A DNA stretch of 64,000 nucleotides from Bradyrhizobium sp. SZCCT0231. GTDB lineage: Bacteria > Pseudomonadota > Alphaproteobacteria > Rhizobiales > Xanthobacteraceae. Below are positions 9,295 through 19,146 of this stretch, piece by piece (within the stretch, counting starts at the first letter, position 1; every line of letters starts with the position of its first letter). Under the pieces are notes generated by a model. That model had not been told where the DNA came from and did not search any database. It saw nothing but the letters and a program-made list of their open reading frames with translations. Location: assembly GCF_018130245.1 (NCBI RefSeq), contig NZ_JAFCKP010000009.1, forward strand, positions 1 to 64,000, in the 5' to 3' direction. The position numbers and the translations under genes are program-made.

Positions 9295-10212
9295 TCAGCG
9301 GTCGGGCACGAACACCGTGCCGAGCGCGGCCGGTGCGGTCGAGCCGCCCGTGCGCGCGCGGGAGAGCAGGACCAGTACGATGACGGTCGCGAGGTAAGGC
9401 AGCGCCGACATGAATTGCGAGGGAATGCCGACGCCCCAGCCCTGCGCATGCAATTGCAGGATCGTCACTGCACCGAAGAGATAGGCGCCGACTACGAGCC
9501 GGCCCGGTTGCCAGGACGAGAACACCACAAGCGCCAGCGCGATCCAGCCGCGGCCCGCGGTCATGCCCGGAATGAAAAACGGCGTATAGGCGAGCGGCAG
9601 ATAGGCCCCCGCAAGACCCGCGCAGGCGCCGCCGAACATCACCGCGAAGGTGCGGATGCGCAGCACGGGATAGCCGAGTGCATGCGCGGAGACGTGATTG
9701 TCGCCGCAGGCGCGCAGGATCAATCCCGCCCGCGTGCGGTACAGGAACCACCACACGCCTGCGATCAGCGCGACCGAGAAATAGACGAAGCCGTCCTCGC
9801 CGAACAGCACGCGGCCGATCAGCGGAATGTCGGCCAGGACGGGAATATAGAGGTGCACGGCCGGCGTGATGCGCTCGCCGACGAAGCCGGCGCCGATCAG
9901 GCCGGAGAGCCCGATGCCGAAGATGGTCAGCGCGAGGCCTGTTGCAACCTGGTTGACCGCAAGCCCGAGAGCCATCAATGCAAAGATCAGTGACATCAGC
10001 GTACCCGCGATGATGCCGAACAGCGCGCCGATGAAGATCGATCCGGTCAGCCACGCGCCCGCAAAACCGCAGGCCGCGCCGACGATCATCATGCCCTCGA
10101 CGCCGAGATTGAGGACGCCGGAACGCTCGGCCACGAGCTCGCCGGTCGCCGCAATCAGCAGCGGCGTCGACGCGGCGAGCACCGCGAGGATGATGGCCTC
10201 AACCAGCTCCAC
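9295..10212 (-). CDS. ABC transporter permease (BMP/ribose type), second permease
   Basis: The 305-residue, strongly hydrophobic protein has about eight to ten membrane segments and the family stretch GVLNLGVEGMMIVGA near residue 35. It starts with GTG and overlaps the previous permease gene by 14 bp. It forms the membrane channel together with the 363-residue permease. The C-terminus is charged and cytoplasmic. The family normally works as a heterodimer with a double-ATPase subunit, all present here. Confidence 0.88.
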   Translation of the reverse strand: MELVEAIILAVLAASTPLLIAATGELVAERSGVLNLGVEGMMIVGAACGFAGAWLTGSIFIGALFGIIAGTLMSLIFALMALGLAVNQVATGLALTIFGIGLSGLIGAGFVGERITPAVHLYIPVLADIPLIGRVLFGEDGFVYFSVALIAGVWWFLYRTRAGLILRACGDNHVSAHALGYPVLRIRTFAVMFGGACAGLAGAYLPLAYTPFFIPGMTAGRGWIALALVVFSSWQPGRLVVGAYLFGAVTILQLHAQGWGVGIPSQFMSALPYLATVIVLVLLSRARTGGSTAPAALGTVFVPDR

Positions 10213-11290
10213 GGGTCACCTGTCGGTTCGGGAAGACCAGCTTGAAACGGTACAGGATCAGGGAATCGCAGGCGAGCACGTAGAACAGCAGAATGCCCTG
10301 AAACACCTTGGTGACGTCCAACGGAATCTTCATCGCGATCTGAGCCTGCTCGCCGCCGATAAAGGTCAATGCGAGGAAAAGGCCTGCAATGAGTATTCCA
10401 AGCGGGTTCAGGCGGCCGAGGAAAGCAACGATGATCGCGGTAAATCCGTAACCAGGCGAGATGCCGGGCTGGAGATGCCCGACCGGGCCTGCAACCTCGA
10501 TGATTCCGGCGAGGCCCGCCAGTGCGCCTGATACCGCGAAGGTCAGAATGATCAGCTGATCGGCGTTGAAGCCGCCGAACCGCGCCGCACGGGGCGCAGC
10601 TCCAACCACGCGGATCTCAAAACCCTTGATGGTGCGCCCGAGCAGGATGACGGCCGCTGCGACGACGAGCAAGGCGATGATCGAGCCGAGATGCAGCCGG
10701 CCGCCTTCGATCAGCAGCGGCACCGTCGCCACTGGATCGAACTCGGCCGTGGTCGGGAAGTTGAAGCCGTGCGGATCGCGCCAGGGACCGCGCACGAGAT
10801 AGTCGAGGAAGAGATCGGCGACATAGACCAGCATCAGGCTGGTCAGGATCTCGCTGGCGCCGAACTTGACCTTGCAGATCGCCGGGATCAGCGCATAGAG
10901 CGCGCCCGCTGAGGCGGCGAGGATGAGCATGGCCGGCAGCACCCAGGCGCCGGCGTCGGTGCCTTGCGTCTTCACCGCAATCCAGCTTCCGGCCACGGCG
11001 CCAATCAGGAATTGCCCCTCGGCGCCGATGTTCCAGGCATTGGCGAGATAGCAGAGCGACAGCCCGATCGCGATCATCACCAGCGGCGTCGCCTTCACCG
11101 CGATCTCCTGCAGCGAATAGCCGTCGGTCAAAGGCGCAATGAAATAGGCATGCAGGGCGAGCAGCGGATTCTTGCCCAGTATTGCGAACAGGATGACCAT
11201 GGTCACGATCGTGAGGCCAATCGCGATCAGTGGGGACACCAGTGCGATCGTGCCAGAGCGCTCGGCGCGCTTCTCAAGCACCAGCTGCAT
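10199..11290 (-). CDS. ABC transporter permease (BMP/ribose type), first permease
   Basis: The 363-residue membrane protein has about nine or ten predicted segments. The stretch NAWNIGAEGQFLIGA near residue 85 is the counterpart of the NLGVEGMM motif in the partner permease. The gene overlaps both the ATPase gene (17 bp) and the second permease gene (14 bp), so all three are translationally linked. It imports the purine-type substrate captured by the BMP receptor. Confidence 0.88.
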   Translation of the reverse strand: MQLVLEKRAERSGTIALVSPLIAIGLTIVTMVILFAILGKNPLLALHAYFIAPLTDGYSLQEIAVKATPLVMIAIGLSLCYLANAWNIGAEGQFLIGAVAGSWIAVKTQGTDAGAWVLPAMLILAASAGALYALIPAICKVKFGASEILTSLMLVYVADLFLDYLVRGPWRDPHGFNFPTTAEFDPVATVPLLIEGGRLHLGSIIALLVVAAAVILLGRTIKGFEIRVVGAAPRAARFGGFNADQLIILTFAVSGALAGLAGIIEVAGPVGHLQPGISPGYGFTAIIVAFLGRLNPLGILIAGLFLALTFIGGEQAQIAMKIPLDVTKVFQGILLFYVLACDSLILYRFKLVFPNRQVTRGAG

Positions 11291-12863
11291 GCGCGACCTC
11301 CTTCGGCTCCAGGCTGCTGCCGCCCATGAGAAGGCCGAGCTTTTCGCGACTTGCTTCGCTCGCTGCGAGCGGAGCCGACAGCTTGCCGTGGAACATCACG
11401 GCGATGCGGTCGGCGATCTCGGCGAGTTCGTCGAGGTCCTGGCTGGTGACGAGGACGGCGGCGCCTGCGGTTGCGAGGTCAAGTAACGCCTGACGGATGA
11501 CGGCGGCGGCGCCGGCATCGACGCCCCAGGTGGGCTGGCTCACCACCAGCACCGCCGGATTGCGCAGGATCTCGCGTCCCACGATGAATTTCTGCAGATT
11601 GCCGCCGGAGAGGGAGGCTGCTTCCGGATCGCGTTTGGCCTTGCGGACGTCGAACGTCTCCGTCGCGCGGTCGACGGTCTTCAGCGTGGCCGCAGTATCG
11701 ATGAAGCCGCGACGGACCATGCCGCTGGCGGCGTGCCCGGTGAGCAGGGCGTTCTCCGACAGCTTCATGCGCGGTGCGGTGCCGTGGCCGAGCCGCTCCT
11801 CGGGAACGAAGGCCGCGCCCAGCTTGCGCCGCTGGGTGATCGACAGATGGCCAGCGGCGATGCCTTCGATCACCACCGTTCCGGGGTCCTTCGAGAGGCG
11901 CTCGCCCGACAGCGCGGCGAACAATTCGTCCTGGCCGTTGCCGGCGACGCCGGCGATGCCGAGGATCTCGCCGCCCTTCAGCTCGAATGAGATATGCTCG
12001 AGCCGCACGCCATGCGCTTCGGCGGGGGCGAGCGAGAGATCGTTGACGACGAGCCGAGGCAGGGTGGTCTTGCGACCTGATGCGGCCTTCACTTCCTTGA
12101 CCTCTCCGCCGACCATCATCCGCGCGAGCGAGGCGGCGGTTTCGAGCCGAGGGTTGCAGGTCTCGACCTTCCTGCCGCCGCGCAGGATCGTCGCGGTGTC
12201 GCAGAGCCGCTTCACCTCCTCCAGCTTGTGGCTGATATAGAGGATGGCACGGCCTTCGGCCTTGAGCCGCTCCAGCACGATGAAGAGCTGGTCGGCTTCC
12301 TGCGGGGTCAGCACCGCGGTGGGCTCGTCCAGGATCAGGAATTTCGGATCCTGCATCAAGGCGCGGACGATCTCGATGCGCTGGCGCTCGCCAACGGAGA
12401 GTTGCCAGACCTCGCGCTTGGGATCGAGCGGCAGACCGTAAGTCTTCGATACCTGCTCCAGCCGGGCCGACATGTCCTTGAAGGACTCCTTTCCGTCGAG
12501 GCCGAGCGCGACGTTCTCGGCAACCGTGAGATTGTCGAACAGCGAGAAATGCTGGAACACCATGCCGATGCCGCGGCTGCGTGCTTCCGAGGGACCGGAC
12601 AGCACGATTCGTTGGCCCTGCCAGCGGATCTCGCCGGCGCTGGGCTGGATCAGCCCGTAGATGGCCTTGACCAGCGTCGACTTGCCGGCGCCGTTCTCGC
12701 CGAGCAGGGCGTGGATTTCCCTTGGCCAGATGTCGATGTCGATGGAATCGTTGGCAAGGAAATCACCATAGCGCTTGGTGAGGCCGATCGTCCTCAGGAG
12801 CGGGGACTCGCCGGAATTCTGGCCGTTGGGCGTCGGATCTAACATTCGCTGATGCGCTTGCAT
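11274..12863 (-). CDS. ABC transporter ATPase with two nucleotide-binding domains
   Basis: The 529-residue protein carries two ABC domains. The first has Walker A GENGAGKST, signature LSVGERQRIE and Walker B FLILDEPTA. The second has a degenerate Walker A (GVAGNGQDE) but the signature LSGGNLQK, the pattern of sugar/nucleoside importer ATPases. The start at 12863 is chosen over 12845; both lie before the conserved domain. It is the first gene of an ATPase-permease-permease-receptor operon on the minus strand. Confidence 0.88.
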   Translation of the reverse strand: MQAHQRMLDPTPNGQNSGESPLLRTIGLTKRYGDFLANDSIDIDIWPREIHALLGENGAGKSTLVKAIYGLIQPSAGEIRWQGQRIVLSGPSEARSRGIGMVFQHFSLFDNLTVAENVALGLDGKESFKDMSARLEQVSKTYGLPLDPKREVWQLSVGERQRIEIVRALMQDPKFLILDEPTAVLTPQEADQLFIVLERLKAEGRAILYISHKLEEVKRLCDTATILRGGRKVETCNPRLETAASLARMMVGGEVKEVKAASGRKTTLPRLVVNDLSLAPAEAHGVRLEHISFELKGGEILGIAGVAGNGQDELFAALSGERLSKDPGTVVIEGIAAGHLSITQRRKLGAAFVPEERLGHGTAPRMKLSENALLTGHAASGMVRRGFIDTAATLKTVDRATETFDVRKAKRDPEAASLSGGNLQKFIVGREILRNPAVLVVSQPTWGVDAGAAAVIRQALLDLATAGAAVLVTSQDLDELAEIADRIAVMFHGKLSAPLAASEASREKLGLLMGGSSLEPKEVAHAAGA

Positions 12864-13221
12864 GGGGGAAGTGCCTCGATAGTGGGCCAGTTTGAACCGC
12901 GGCGTAAGATGAGAAAAAGCATCATCCCTTGCCCAGCGCTTCGGCAAGCGATGGTCCAGCGGGTGGTCATCGATGCTGAGCGACCAGCTCCGCGACCGGC
13001 ACTCTGGTCAGTGCGAGCAATTGCGCCGGTGAGCGTTGCCTGTTGCAGATTTGTGACGGTTCAAGCCAAATTGGAACCCGCTGTGCAGACCTGAGACCAT
13101 GTTGAGCAATGACGCTTCGGTCCGTCCATCGCTGAAGCGCAGCGGTCGCGGCAGCTGCTCCAATTCGGCATCGCATAGGGCGCGATTAGACAAACGGCGT
13201 CATCTCCTTTGGGATGTGCTG
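12864..13221. other. Gene-free stretch between importer operon and deaminase gene
   Basis: I see no convincing gene in these 358 bases. The promoter of the leftward importer operon should lie here, but no clear -35/-10 pair stands out. Short open frames on both strands lack ribosome-binding sites and family features. Confidence 0.5.
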
Positions 13222-13734
13222 CTACTTCGTCCAAACGCCGTCGTGCAGCGCTTCAGCTTCATTTTCGAGCAGTGGGCCGACGACCTCCGTCGGCCGCTGG
13301 CCGCTGGCAAAGACCTCGCGGCATGGCAGGTCGAGGGTCGGGTTCTCCGGATGGTTGCCGGTGATGCCGCGCAGGCGAGGCTCGCTGAGGCCATAGACGA
13401 CGCGGCCGATGCCGGCCCAGTAGATCGCGCCCGCACACATCGCGCAGGGTTCGGCTGACGAATAGAGCGTGGCTTTCGCCAGCACCTCGCGCGTGAGCGT
13501 GCGGCAGGCTTGGGTGGCCGCGAGACGTTCGGCATGCGCGGTGCCGTCATGATCCGGGAGGTAGCCGTTCTCGCTCTCGACGAGGACGTCGCCGTCGGCT
13601 GCGACAATGATGCAACCGAAGGGATGATTGCCATGGGTCAGCGAGCGGCGGGCGACCGCGAACGACAGGCGCAGGAAGTGTTCGTCACATTCGGACCCGC
13701 CGTCCATCGCTACCCCGCGGTCAATGCCCGCCAT
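13222..13734 (-). CDS. Cytidine/guanine-type nucleobase deaminase
   Basis: The 170-residue protein has the zinc-deaminase signature: AHAERLA (His ligand and catalytic Glu near residue 67) and SSAEPCAMCAGAIYWA (two Cys ligands near residue 96). NHPFGCII is a typical N-terminal stretch. In this purine cluster guanine deamination is the likely role; tRNA adenosine or cytosine deamination is less likely. An alternative start 27 nt downstream (MDGGSE) is possible. Transcription is leftward, separate from the importer operon. Confidence 0.8.
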   Translation of the reverse strand: MAGIDRGVAMDGGSECDEHFLRLSFAVARRSLTHGNHPFGCIIVAADGDVLVESENGYLPDHDGTAHAERLAATQACRTLTREVLAKATLYSSAEPCAMCAGAIYWAGIGRVVYGLSEPRLRGITGNHPENPTLDLPCREVFASGQRPTEVVGPLLENEAEALHDGVWTK

Positions 13735-14099
13735 GCGCCGGGCCGACGAAGGTGAAGGTCGGCTTCGCTGGTCCGTGCTTCATACACAATTTGCCCTGGA
13801 ACATCACCAGCGGCCGGTCGGGCGGTCGTCGACGAAGGCATTTTCCAGATAACCTATTGAAAAATATTGATTATGCGGCCCATCCAGATCCTGATAAGGA
13901 AAGGTGCCGGATGCAAATACAGGCGTTGGCCCGCCCGCGTGAATGGCCGGCGCGAGGCAGCCTGGCGCGTACGCGCATTCATGCTAATCACGCGCATGTT
14001 GGGGCCGGCGCCGGTGCGTGATTTGGCTGGCACCGAACTCGTAACGTTTGTTGCCAGGACAGCAGCTTCCGCGGTCCAGAGAAGAGGAAATTTATCGAG
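13735..14099. other. Intergenic region between divergent deaminase and hydrolase genes
   Basis: This stretch contains an AT-rich island around 13850-13875. Transcription diverges here, so promoters for the deaminase gene and the allantoate amidohydrolase-like gene are expected. I could not identify an unambiguous operator or promoter. Confidence 0.45.
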
Positions 14100-15374
14100 A
14101 TGGGGGCCGTTAACGCCGTTCAAAACGCATCGCTCGGCGAAACGATCGTGCGTCGGATCAACGATCTGGCCGCGATCTCGGAAGGAGGTGACAACCTCAC
14201 CCGCATCTATCTCACCAAGGAGCTGCGCGAGGCCGCGGACCTCATCCTGAGCTGGATGGGCGAAGCCGGCATGAGCGCGCGCATCGACGCGATCGGCAAC
14301 GTCTGTGGTCGCTACGAAGGCGAACGGCCGGGCGCGCCCTGCCTGATGCTCGGCTCGCATTACGACACCGTGCGCGATGCCGGCAAATGGGATGGACCGC
14401 TGGGTGTGATCACGGCGATCTCTTGCGTCGCCGATCTCAACCGCCGCGGCAAGCGCCTGCCGTTTGCGATCGAGGTGATCGGCTTTGCCGACGAGGAGGG
14501 GGTGCGGTTCGCTTCGACCCTGCTCGGCAGCCGTGCGGTGGCCGGCACTTTTGACGAGAGCGTCCTGAATACGCGCGACAGCAATGGTGTGTCGATGCGC
14601 GAGGCGCTCGTGCAGTTCGGCCTCGATCCCGACCATATCGGCGCGGCCGCGCGGGCGCGCCGCGAGCTGCTTGCCTATCTCGAATTGCACATCGAGCAGG
14701 GGCCGGTGCTGGAAGCGCAGAACCTGCCCGTGGGCGTCGTCACCGCGATTGCCGGTGCGACGCGCCTTGCCGCGCGGCTGACCGGCATGGCCGGTCATGC
14801 CGGCACCGTGCCGATGGGGTTGCGTCGTGATGCGCTCGCCGGCGCGGCCGAATGCATCAATGCGATCGAGCAGTTTTGCCGCACCGACGAGGGCGGCCTG
14901 GTCGGCACCGTCGGCTACATCCAGGCGAGGCCCGGCGCGACCAACGTCATTCCGGGCGAAGTATCCTTCACAATCGACATGCGTGCGCCCACCGACATGC
15001 ACCGCAAGCGCGCTGTGGCCGATATCGTCCGCCAGATCGAGGCGATCGCCAAGCGCCGGCAGCTGGCCCTTCAGCTCGACGTCACCCATGAGAACCGCAC
15101 CGCGCCCTGCGCGCCGTGGCTCAAGGAGCAGATCGCGCAGGCGATCGAAACCGAAGGCTTTTCCGTGTTCGAGCTGCCGAGCGGGGCAGGACACGACGGC
15201 ATGGCGATGATCGACATTGCCGATGTCGGCATGATCTTCGTCCGTTGCCGCGGCGGCATCAGCCATCACCCGGACGAGCATGTCGAGCTCGCCGATGCCG
15301 ACGCCGGCGCGCGGGTGTTGCTCAGGGTCATCGAGAATTTTCAGACACGGGAGAGCCGCGCCGCAGCGAGCTGA
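14100..15374 (+). CDS. Zn-dependent hydrolase, allantoate amidohydrolase-like
   Basis: The 424-residue M20-family amidase has GSHYDTVRDAGKWDG near residue 85 (metal-binding His-Tyr-Asp and second Asp), FADEEGVRF near residue 129 (Glu-Glu), ELHIEQGPVLE near 197 and SGAGHDGMAM near 360. This is the hydantoinase/carbamoylase-type layout shared by allantoate amidohydrolase, N-carbamoyl amino acid hydrolases and ureidoglycolate amidohydrolase. With PuuE nearby, allantoate is the likely substrate, releasing ammonia. A GAAGAGGAA ribosome site precedes the ATG at 14100. Confidence 0.85.
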   Translation: MGAVNAVQNASLGETIVRRINDLAAISEGGDNLTRIYLTKELREAADLILSWMGEAGMSARIDAIGNVCGRYEGERPGAPCLMLGSHYDTVRDAGKWDGPLGVITAISCVADLNRRGKRLPFAIEVIGFADEEGVRFASTLLGSRAVAGTFDESVLNTRDSNGVSMREALVQFGLDPDHIGAAARARRELLAYLELHIEQGPVLEAQNLPVGVVTAIAGATRLAARLTGMAGHAGTVPMGLRRDALAGAAECINAIEQFCRTDEGGLVGTVGYIQARPGATNVIPGEVSFTIDMRAPTDMHRKRAVADIVRQIEAIAKRRQLALQLDVTHENRTAPCAPWLKEQIAQAIETEGFSVFELPSGAGHDGMAMIDIADVGMIFVRCRGGISHHPDEHVELADADAGARVLLRVIENFQTRESRAAAS

Positions 15375-15471
15375 ACAGCCGGACGGCCGTTCGTCATCGG
15401 GGCGAGACACGAATCGATCACGCTTGGAATGGTGACCGGCCATCGCCGGGATCGCGAGACGCTAGGTGCAC

Positions 15472-16845
15472 ATGAACAGCGACATTCCCCGGCCGCCACA
15501 TCGCGGAAACCGATTTTACCAGGGCATGGCTGCGGCCTTCGTCGCCAACGCGCTTCAGGCGGTCAATTTTCTCGGTGATCGGTTCCTGAGACAATCGCCC
15601 CATTCGTTGTCGGCCATCGAGGATCTCTATCGGCACTCGATGGACAGCGCGTTCTCGGCGACCGAGGCCTTCCTCGTCACGGGCGCGCCGCACGCCTCCG
15701 CCTATTATCCCCGTGACTTCGCCTGGTTCTATCCTGACGTGCTCGATCCTGAAACGATCATGGACTCGCAGGACGCGGTGCGGCGGGTGCGCCTGCTCGA
15801 GAAGAGCGTGCGGCTGCTGCTGGAGGCGGTCCGCGCCGACGTCGTCACCACGACCATCGTGCCGGCGGGACGCGGCCGGTATCTCGGCGTGAACTATTTC
15901 TCGCGGCCCTCGGATACGCTGCTCGGCATTCTCGCCGGTCTCCAGCAGATGATCTCTGCCGAGGAGAGGACGTCGTCCTATCTGGCGATGTCACAATGCG
16001 CGCACGCTGGCCGCTTGTTGCTGGCCGAATATGGCGGTGACCTGAAGCGGGCGATCCTCCAGCTCGCAAGCGAGCTCGAGTCGTTTGAAGCTGACGGCAC
16101 CAGATATTTGCTGTGCGACGCCAGCGGTCCACGCTCCGCGGCAACGGATACCCGCGCCGAGCGCCGGCGTTTTGTCACCAACGCCTGCGTCTACACGACG
16201 TTTGTGTGGGGCGTGCGGCTCGGGATCGTAAGCGAGAACGAGCTGAAGCGGCTGCTCGGGCGCGACCTCGCGCAGTATAAGAGGGATCTGCTCCGCCTGT
16301 TCGGGAAGGACGGCTATGTCAGGCATTCCCTGGATGGGCCGGTGGGGCCGCCGGTGTCCCTGGTCGCGCTGGATTTCGTCAGCGTGCATCGCGGCTTTTG
16401 GGATATGAGCGATGCGAGCGAGCGCTCGCTGTTCGCGGCCACGACGGATCTGATCATCGCCGAGCCGCGGTTTCGCATCCCCAGCACGTTCCACTTCCTG
16501 GTGTCGGCGGATAATCCGCGCAACAAGATCATCCACAAGATCGCGGCGCCTGCCTATCAGGGGCGTTCGTCCTGGCCGACGTTCAATGTCGAATTTGCCG
16601 ATCGTATGCTGGACTTTGATGAGGCCTCAGGGAGCGATACCTACCGGGCCTGCGCGCAAGGGATATTGAAGGATATTCGCACCGCGACCGAGGTCCACGG
16701 CGGCTATCAGGAGCTGATCTCGGAGCAGGGTCTGAAGTATCGCACCTGGGCCTATAAGGGCGCGGTGGCCCACTCCTGGTTTCCACGCTTCCTGTCGGTC
16801 TGGAGGAGGGCGTATGCCGCACCGCTCCTCCAGTGGAATGACTGA
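15472..16845 (+). CDS. Unrecognised cytoplasmic protein, glycosidase-toroid-like features
   Basis: The 457-residue product has no signal peptide or membrane span. Motifs such as YYPRDFAWFYPDVLDP near residue 75 and the helical repeats that follow recall alpha/alpha-toroid glycosidases, but I cannot place it in a named family, so this is a weak structural guess. The ATG at 15472 lies 97 bp after the amidohydrolase stop on the same strand and may be co-transcribed with it, which would tie it loosely to the ureide locus. Confidence 0.6.
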   Translation: MNSDIPRPPHRGNRFYQGMAAAFVANALQAVNFLGDRFLRQSPHSLSAIEDLYRHSMDSAFSATEAFLVTGAPHASAYYPRDFAWFYPDVLDPETIMDSQDAVRRVRLLEKSVRLLLEAVRADVVTTTIVPAGRGRYLGVNYFSRPSDTLLGILAGLQQMISAEERTSSYLAMSQCAHAGRLLLAEYGGDLKRAILQLASELESFEADGTRYLLCDASGPRSAATDTRAERRRFVTNACVYTTFVWGVRLGIVSENELKRLLGRDLAQYKRDLLRLFGKDGYVRHSLDGPVGPPVSLVALDFVSVHRGFWDMSDASERSLFAATTDLIIAEPRFRIPSTFHFLVSADNPRNKIIHKIAAPAYQGRSSWPTFNVEFADRMLDFDEASGSDTYRACAQGILKDIRTATEVHGGYQELISEQGLKYRTWAYKGAVAHSWFPRFLSVWRRAYAAPLLQWND

Positions 16846-16855
16846 TCCGCGCGCA

Positions 16856-18175
16856 CTACCCCGCGGTCACGTCCACCAGCTCGCCGCCTTCGAGCACCTT
16901 GGCCGCCTTGGCGCGGTCGAGATCGCCTTCCCAGGCCGCGACCACAACCGTCGCGACGCAATTGCCGACGAGATTGCCGAGCGCGCGGGCCATGCCGATG
17001 AACCAGTCGACCGACAGCACCAGCACGAGGCCGATCGCGGGGATGCTCGGCACCGCGTTCAATGTCGCAGCCAGGATCACGATGGCCGAGCCCGGCACGC
17101 CATGTGCACCCTTTGACGTGATGAGCGAAACGCCGAGCACCAGCAGGAGATCACCGAAGGACAACGGCGTGTTGGTGGCCTGAGCGATGAAGACGACGGC
17201 AAGTGTGAGGTAGATCGAGAATGCGTCGAGGTTAAAGGAATAGCCGGTCGGAATGACCAGACCGACCACTGAATCCTTCACGCCCATGCGCTCCAGCTTC
17301 TTCATGATCTGGGGGAGCACCGCATCGGACGAGGCGGTGGCGAGCACGATGGTCAGCTCCTCGCGCAGGTAAGCGAGGAATTTGAGAATGTTGATCCCAG
17401 CGAGCGCCATCACCCCGCCAAGTACGCCGAGCACGAAGATGCCGACCGAGACGTAGAACAGCATCACCAGCGACACGAGTTGCTTCAGCGAGCCGACGCC
17501 ATATTTCCCGACCGTGTAGGCGACCGCGCCGAGCACGCCAAGTGGCGCAACCCGAACAATGAGCCCCATGACGCGGAACAGCACGGTGGAGGCTGCGTCG
17601 ATGACCGAGGTGACGAGCGCGCCCTTCTCGCCGCCGACCAGCGCAAGGCCGACGCCGAACAGCACCGCGAAGAACAGCACCTGGAGCACGTCGTTACGCG
17701 AGAGCGCATCGAAGGAGGTGGTCGGGATCACGTTCATCAGGAAGGCGCCGATGCCGCCGCCGGACAGCTTATGGGCGTTGTCGGCATAGGTGTTGAGCGC
17801 CTTGGCATCCAGCGTCGATGGATCGATGTTCATGCCGTGCCCGGGGCCGAAAATGTAGGCGAGCAGCAGGCCGACGACGAGCGCCACCGTCGTCATGACC
17901 TCGAAATAGACCAGCGCCTTGACGCCGACGCGGCCGACCTTCTTGAGGTCGCCGGCGCCGGCAATGCCGTGCACGACGACGCAGAAAACGATGGGCGCCA
18001 CGATCATCGAGATCAGCTTCAGGAAGGCGTCGCTGAGAATCTTGAGCCCGATGGCAAAGTCCGGAACGGCCATCCCCAGGATGACGCCGAGCACCAGCGC
18101 AGCCAGGACCTGGACGAACAGCGAGGTGTAAAGCGGCTTCGGCTCGGCGGCGGGTGCCGCGGCGATGGTCGACAT
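16856..18175 (-). CDS. dctA: C4-dicarboxylate transporter DctA
   Basis: The 439-residue dicarboxylate/amino acid:cation symporter has KLISMIVAPIVFCVVVHGIA near residue 53, LATASSDAVLPQIMKKLE near 280, PTGYSFNLDAF near 305 and SKGAHGVPGSAIV near 350, all diagnostic of DctA. It imports succinate, malate and fumarate, the main carbon source for rhizobia in nodules. It stands alone, with no adjacent DctB/DctD regulators in the window. The coding strand is convergent with the preceding gene. Confidence 0.93.
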   Translation of the reverse strand: MSTIAAAPAAEPKPLYTSLFVQVLAALVLGVILGMAVPDFAIGLKILSDAFLKLISMIVAPIVFCVVVHGIAGAGDLKKVGRVGVKALVYFEVMTTVALVVGLLLAYIFGPGHGMNIDPSTLDAKALNTYADNAHKLSGGGIGAFLMNVIPTTSFDALSRNDVLQVLFFAVLFGVGLALVGGEKGALVTSVIDAASTVLFRVMGLIVRVAPLGVLGAVAYTVGKYGVGSLKQLVSLVMLFYVSVGIFVLGVLGGVMALAGINILKFLAYLREELTIVLATASSDAVLPQIMKKLERMGVKDSVVGLVIPTGYSFNLDAFSIYLTLAVVFIAQATNTPLSFGDLLLVLGVSLITSKGAHGVPGSAIVILAATLNAVPSIPAIGLVLVLSVDWFIGMARALGNLVGNCVATVVVAAWEGDLDRAKAAKVLEGGELVDVTAG

Positions 18176-18378
18176 GGTGGGCTCCCCTGATTTGACGCGT
18201 CCTGAACGTCAAGAGGAGCAACAACCGTGCCAGATTGTCGCGGTGATCCGGAAAGAATCGCGGGCGTCATGTCCGGGACGCCCCGCGGCACCTCTTCGGC
18301 GGTGCGCCGCGAAGCCGGGACTCATCGCATCGCCGCCGAGAAGCCGCAGGACCCTCCGTCAGTCGTCGTGCTTTCGTG

Positions 18379-18600
18379 TCATGCCACAAGATCCAGCAGC
18401 CGGCATGATCCGCGCACGAGCACCTTGCGTCCCGTGGGGGTCATCGCCGGCACGCCGTCATTGACGACGACGAGGCCGAGCTTGACGAGGCTTTCGATCA
18501 GGTAGGCCTTCGAGAGGCGACCGCTCGACGTCGGATTGCGAAGTGTGCGCAGAGCTTCCCATTGGTCCGGCGAAAGATCGAAGTCGACGTCGTTGCTCAT
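18379..18600 (-). CDS. Small protein with winged-helix-like character
   Basis: The 73-residue product (starts MSNDVDFDLSPDQWEAL) resembles the C-terminal half of a small winged-helix protein: LSPDQWEALRTL, a helix with KAYLIESLVKLGLV, then a beta wing ending TGRKVLVRG. It could bind nucleic acid, but no function is known to me. It is monocistronic and upstream of dctA on the same strand with a gap of about 200 bp that shows no gene. Confidence 0.55.
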   Translation of the reverse strand: MSNDVDFDLSPDQWEALRTLRNPTSSGRLSKAYLIESLVKLGLVVVNDGVPAMTPTGRKVLVRGSCRLLDLVA

Positions 18601-18668
18601 ATTGCCTCAAGCGATAGTCCAGTCGCGCGCCCCTGTTAGCGGCGGCGCATGAAGACCATGCGACGACA

Positions 18669-19127
18669 ATGAGTCGGGAATTCGGTACGCCGTTCAGAAT
18701 GTCTCTTCACAAATTGCCGCACTTCATTGCGCCACAAGAGTTAAAACCGTTCGCGCACGAAGACCGTTCCGATTTTCGATCACTAATTGATGATCTGTGC
18801 TTGATGTTGCGGCGCGAACTGCCGCGGTGCACGGGAAGTATCGCTGTCCCATTCTGCGTCGCGATATTCACAGAAATCATGAGGCGAGAGGTTCAGGACT
18901 CTGTTACGTTGACTTACAGGCTTCACGCGGCAGGGGTGGAGTGCATGAACAGGCTGGTTGAAATTCGTAGTCAGGAATTTTTGTGCCGCGAGCGCGCAGC
19001 GCTCGATTCGGAGCGCCGGGTATTCTGGCTCGCACAGGCCCAGGAATGGGAGCAGCGCGCGCTCGACGAAATCGCCTATCACTTTCGGGAGTGCAATCTC
19101 GCGCAGGCCGAGCTGAACGCCGCTTGA
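18669..19127 (+). CDS. Hypothetical helical protein
   Basis: The 152-residue soluble protein is mainly alpha-helical by sequence pattern, with heptad-like stretches near residues 95-145. No recognised family, signal peptide or membrane segment. Its GC content is lower than that of neighbours (many A/T third positions at the start), which may indicate acquisition. The start could instead be the ATG at 18699. It converges with the CoxE-like gene. Confidence 0.5.
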   Translation: MSREFGTPFRMSLHKLPHFIAPQELKPFAHEDRSDFRSLIDDLCLMLRRELPRCTGSIAVPFCVAIFTEIMRREVQDSVTLTYRLHAAGVECMNRLVEIRSQEFLCRERAALDSERRVFWLAQAQEWEQRALDEIAYHFRECNLAQAELNAA

Positions 19128-19146
19128 CGCCGGTGGCTATTGTTGC

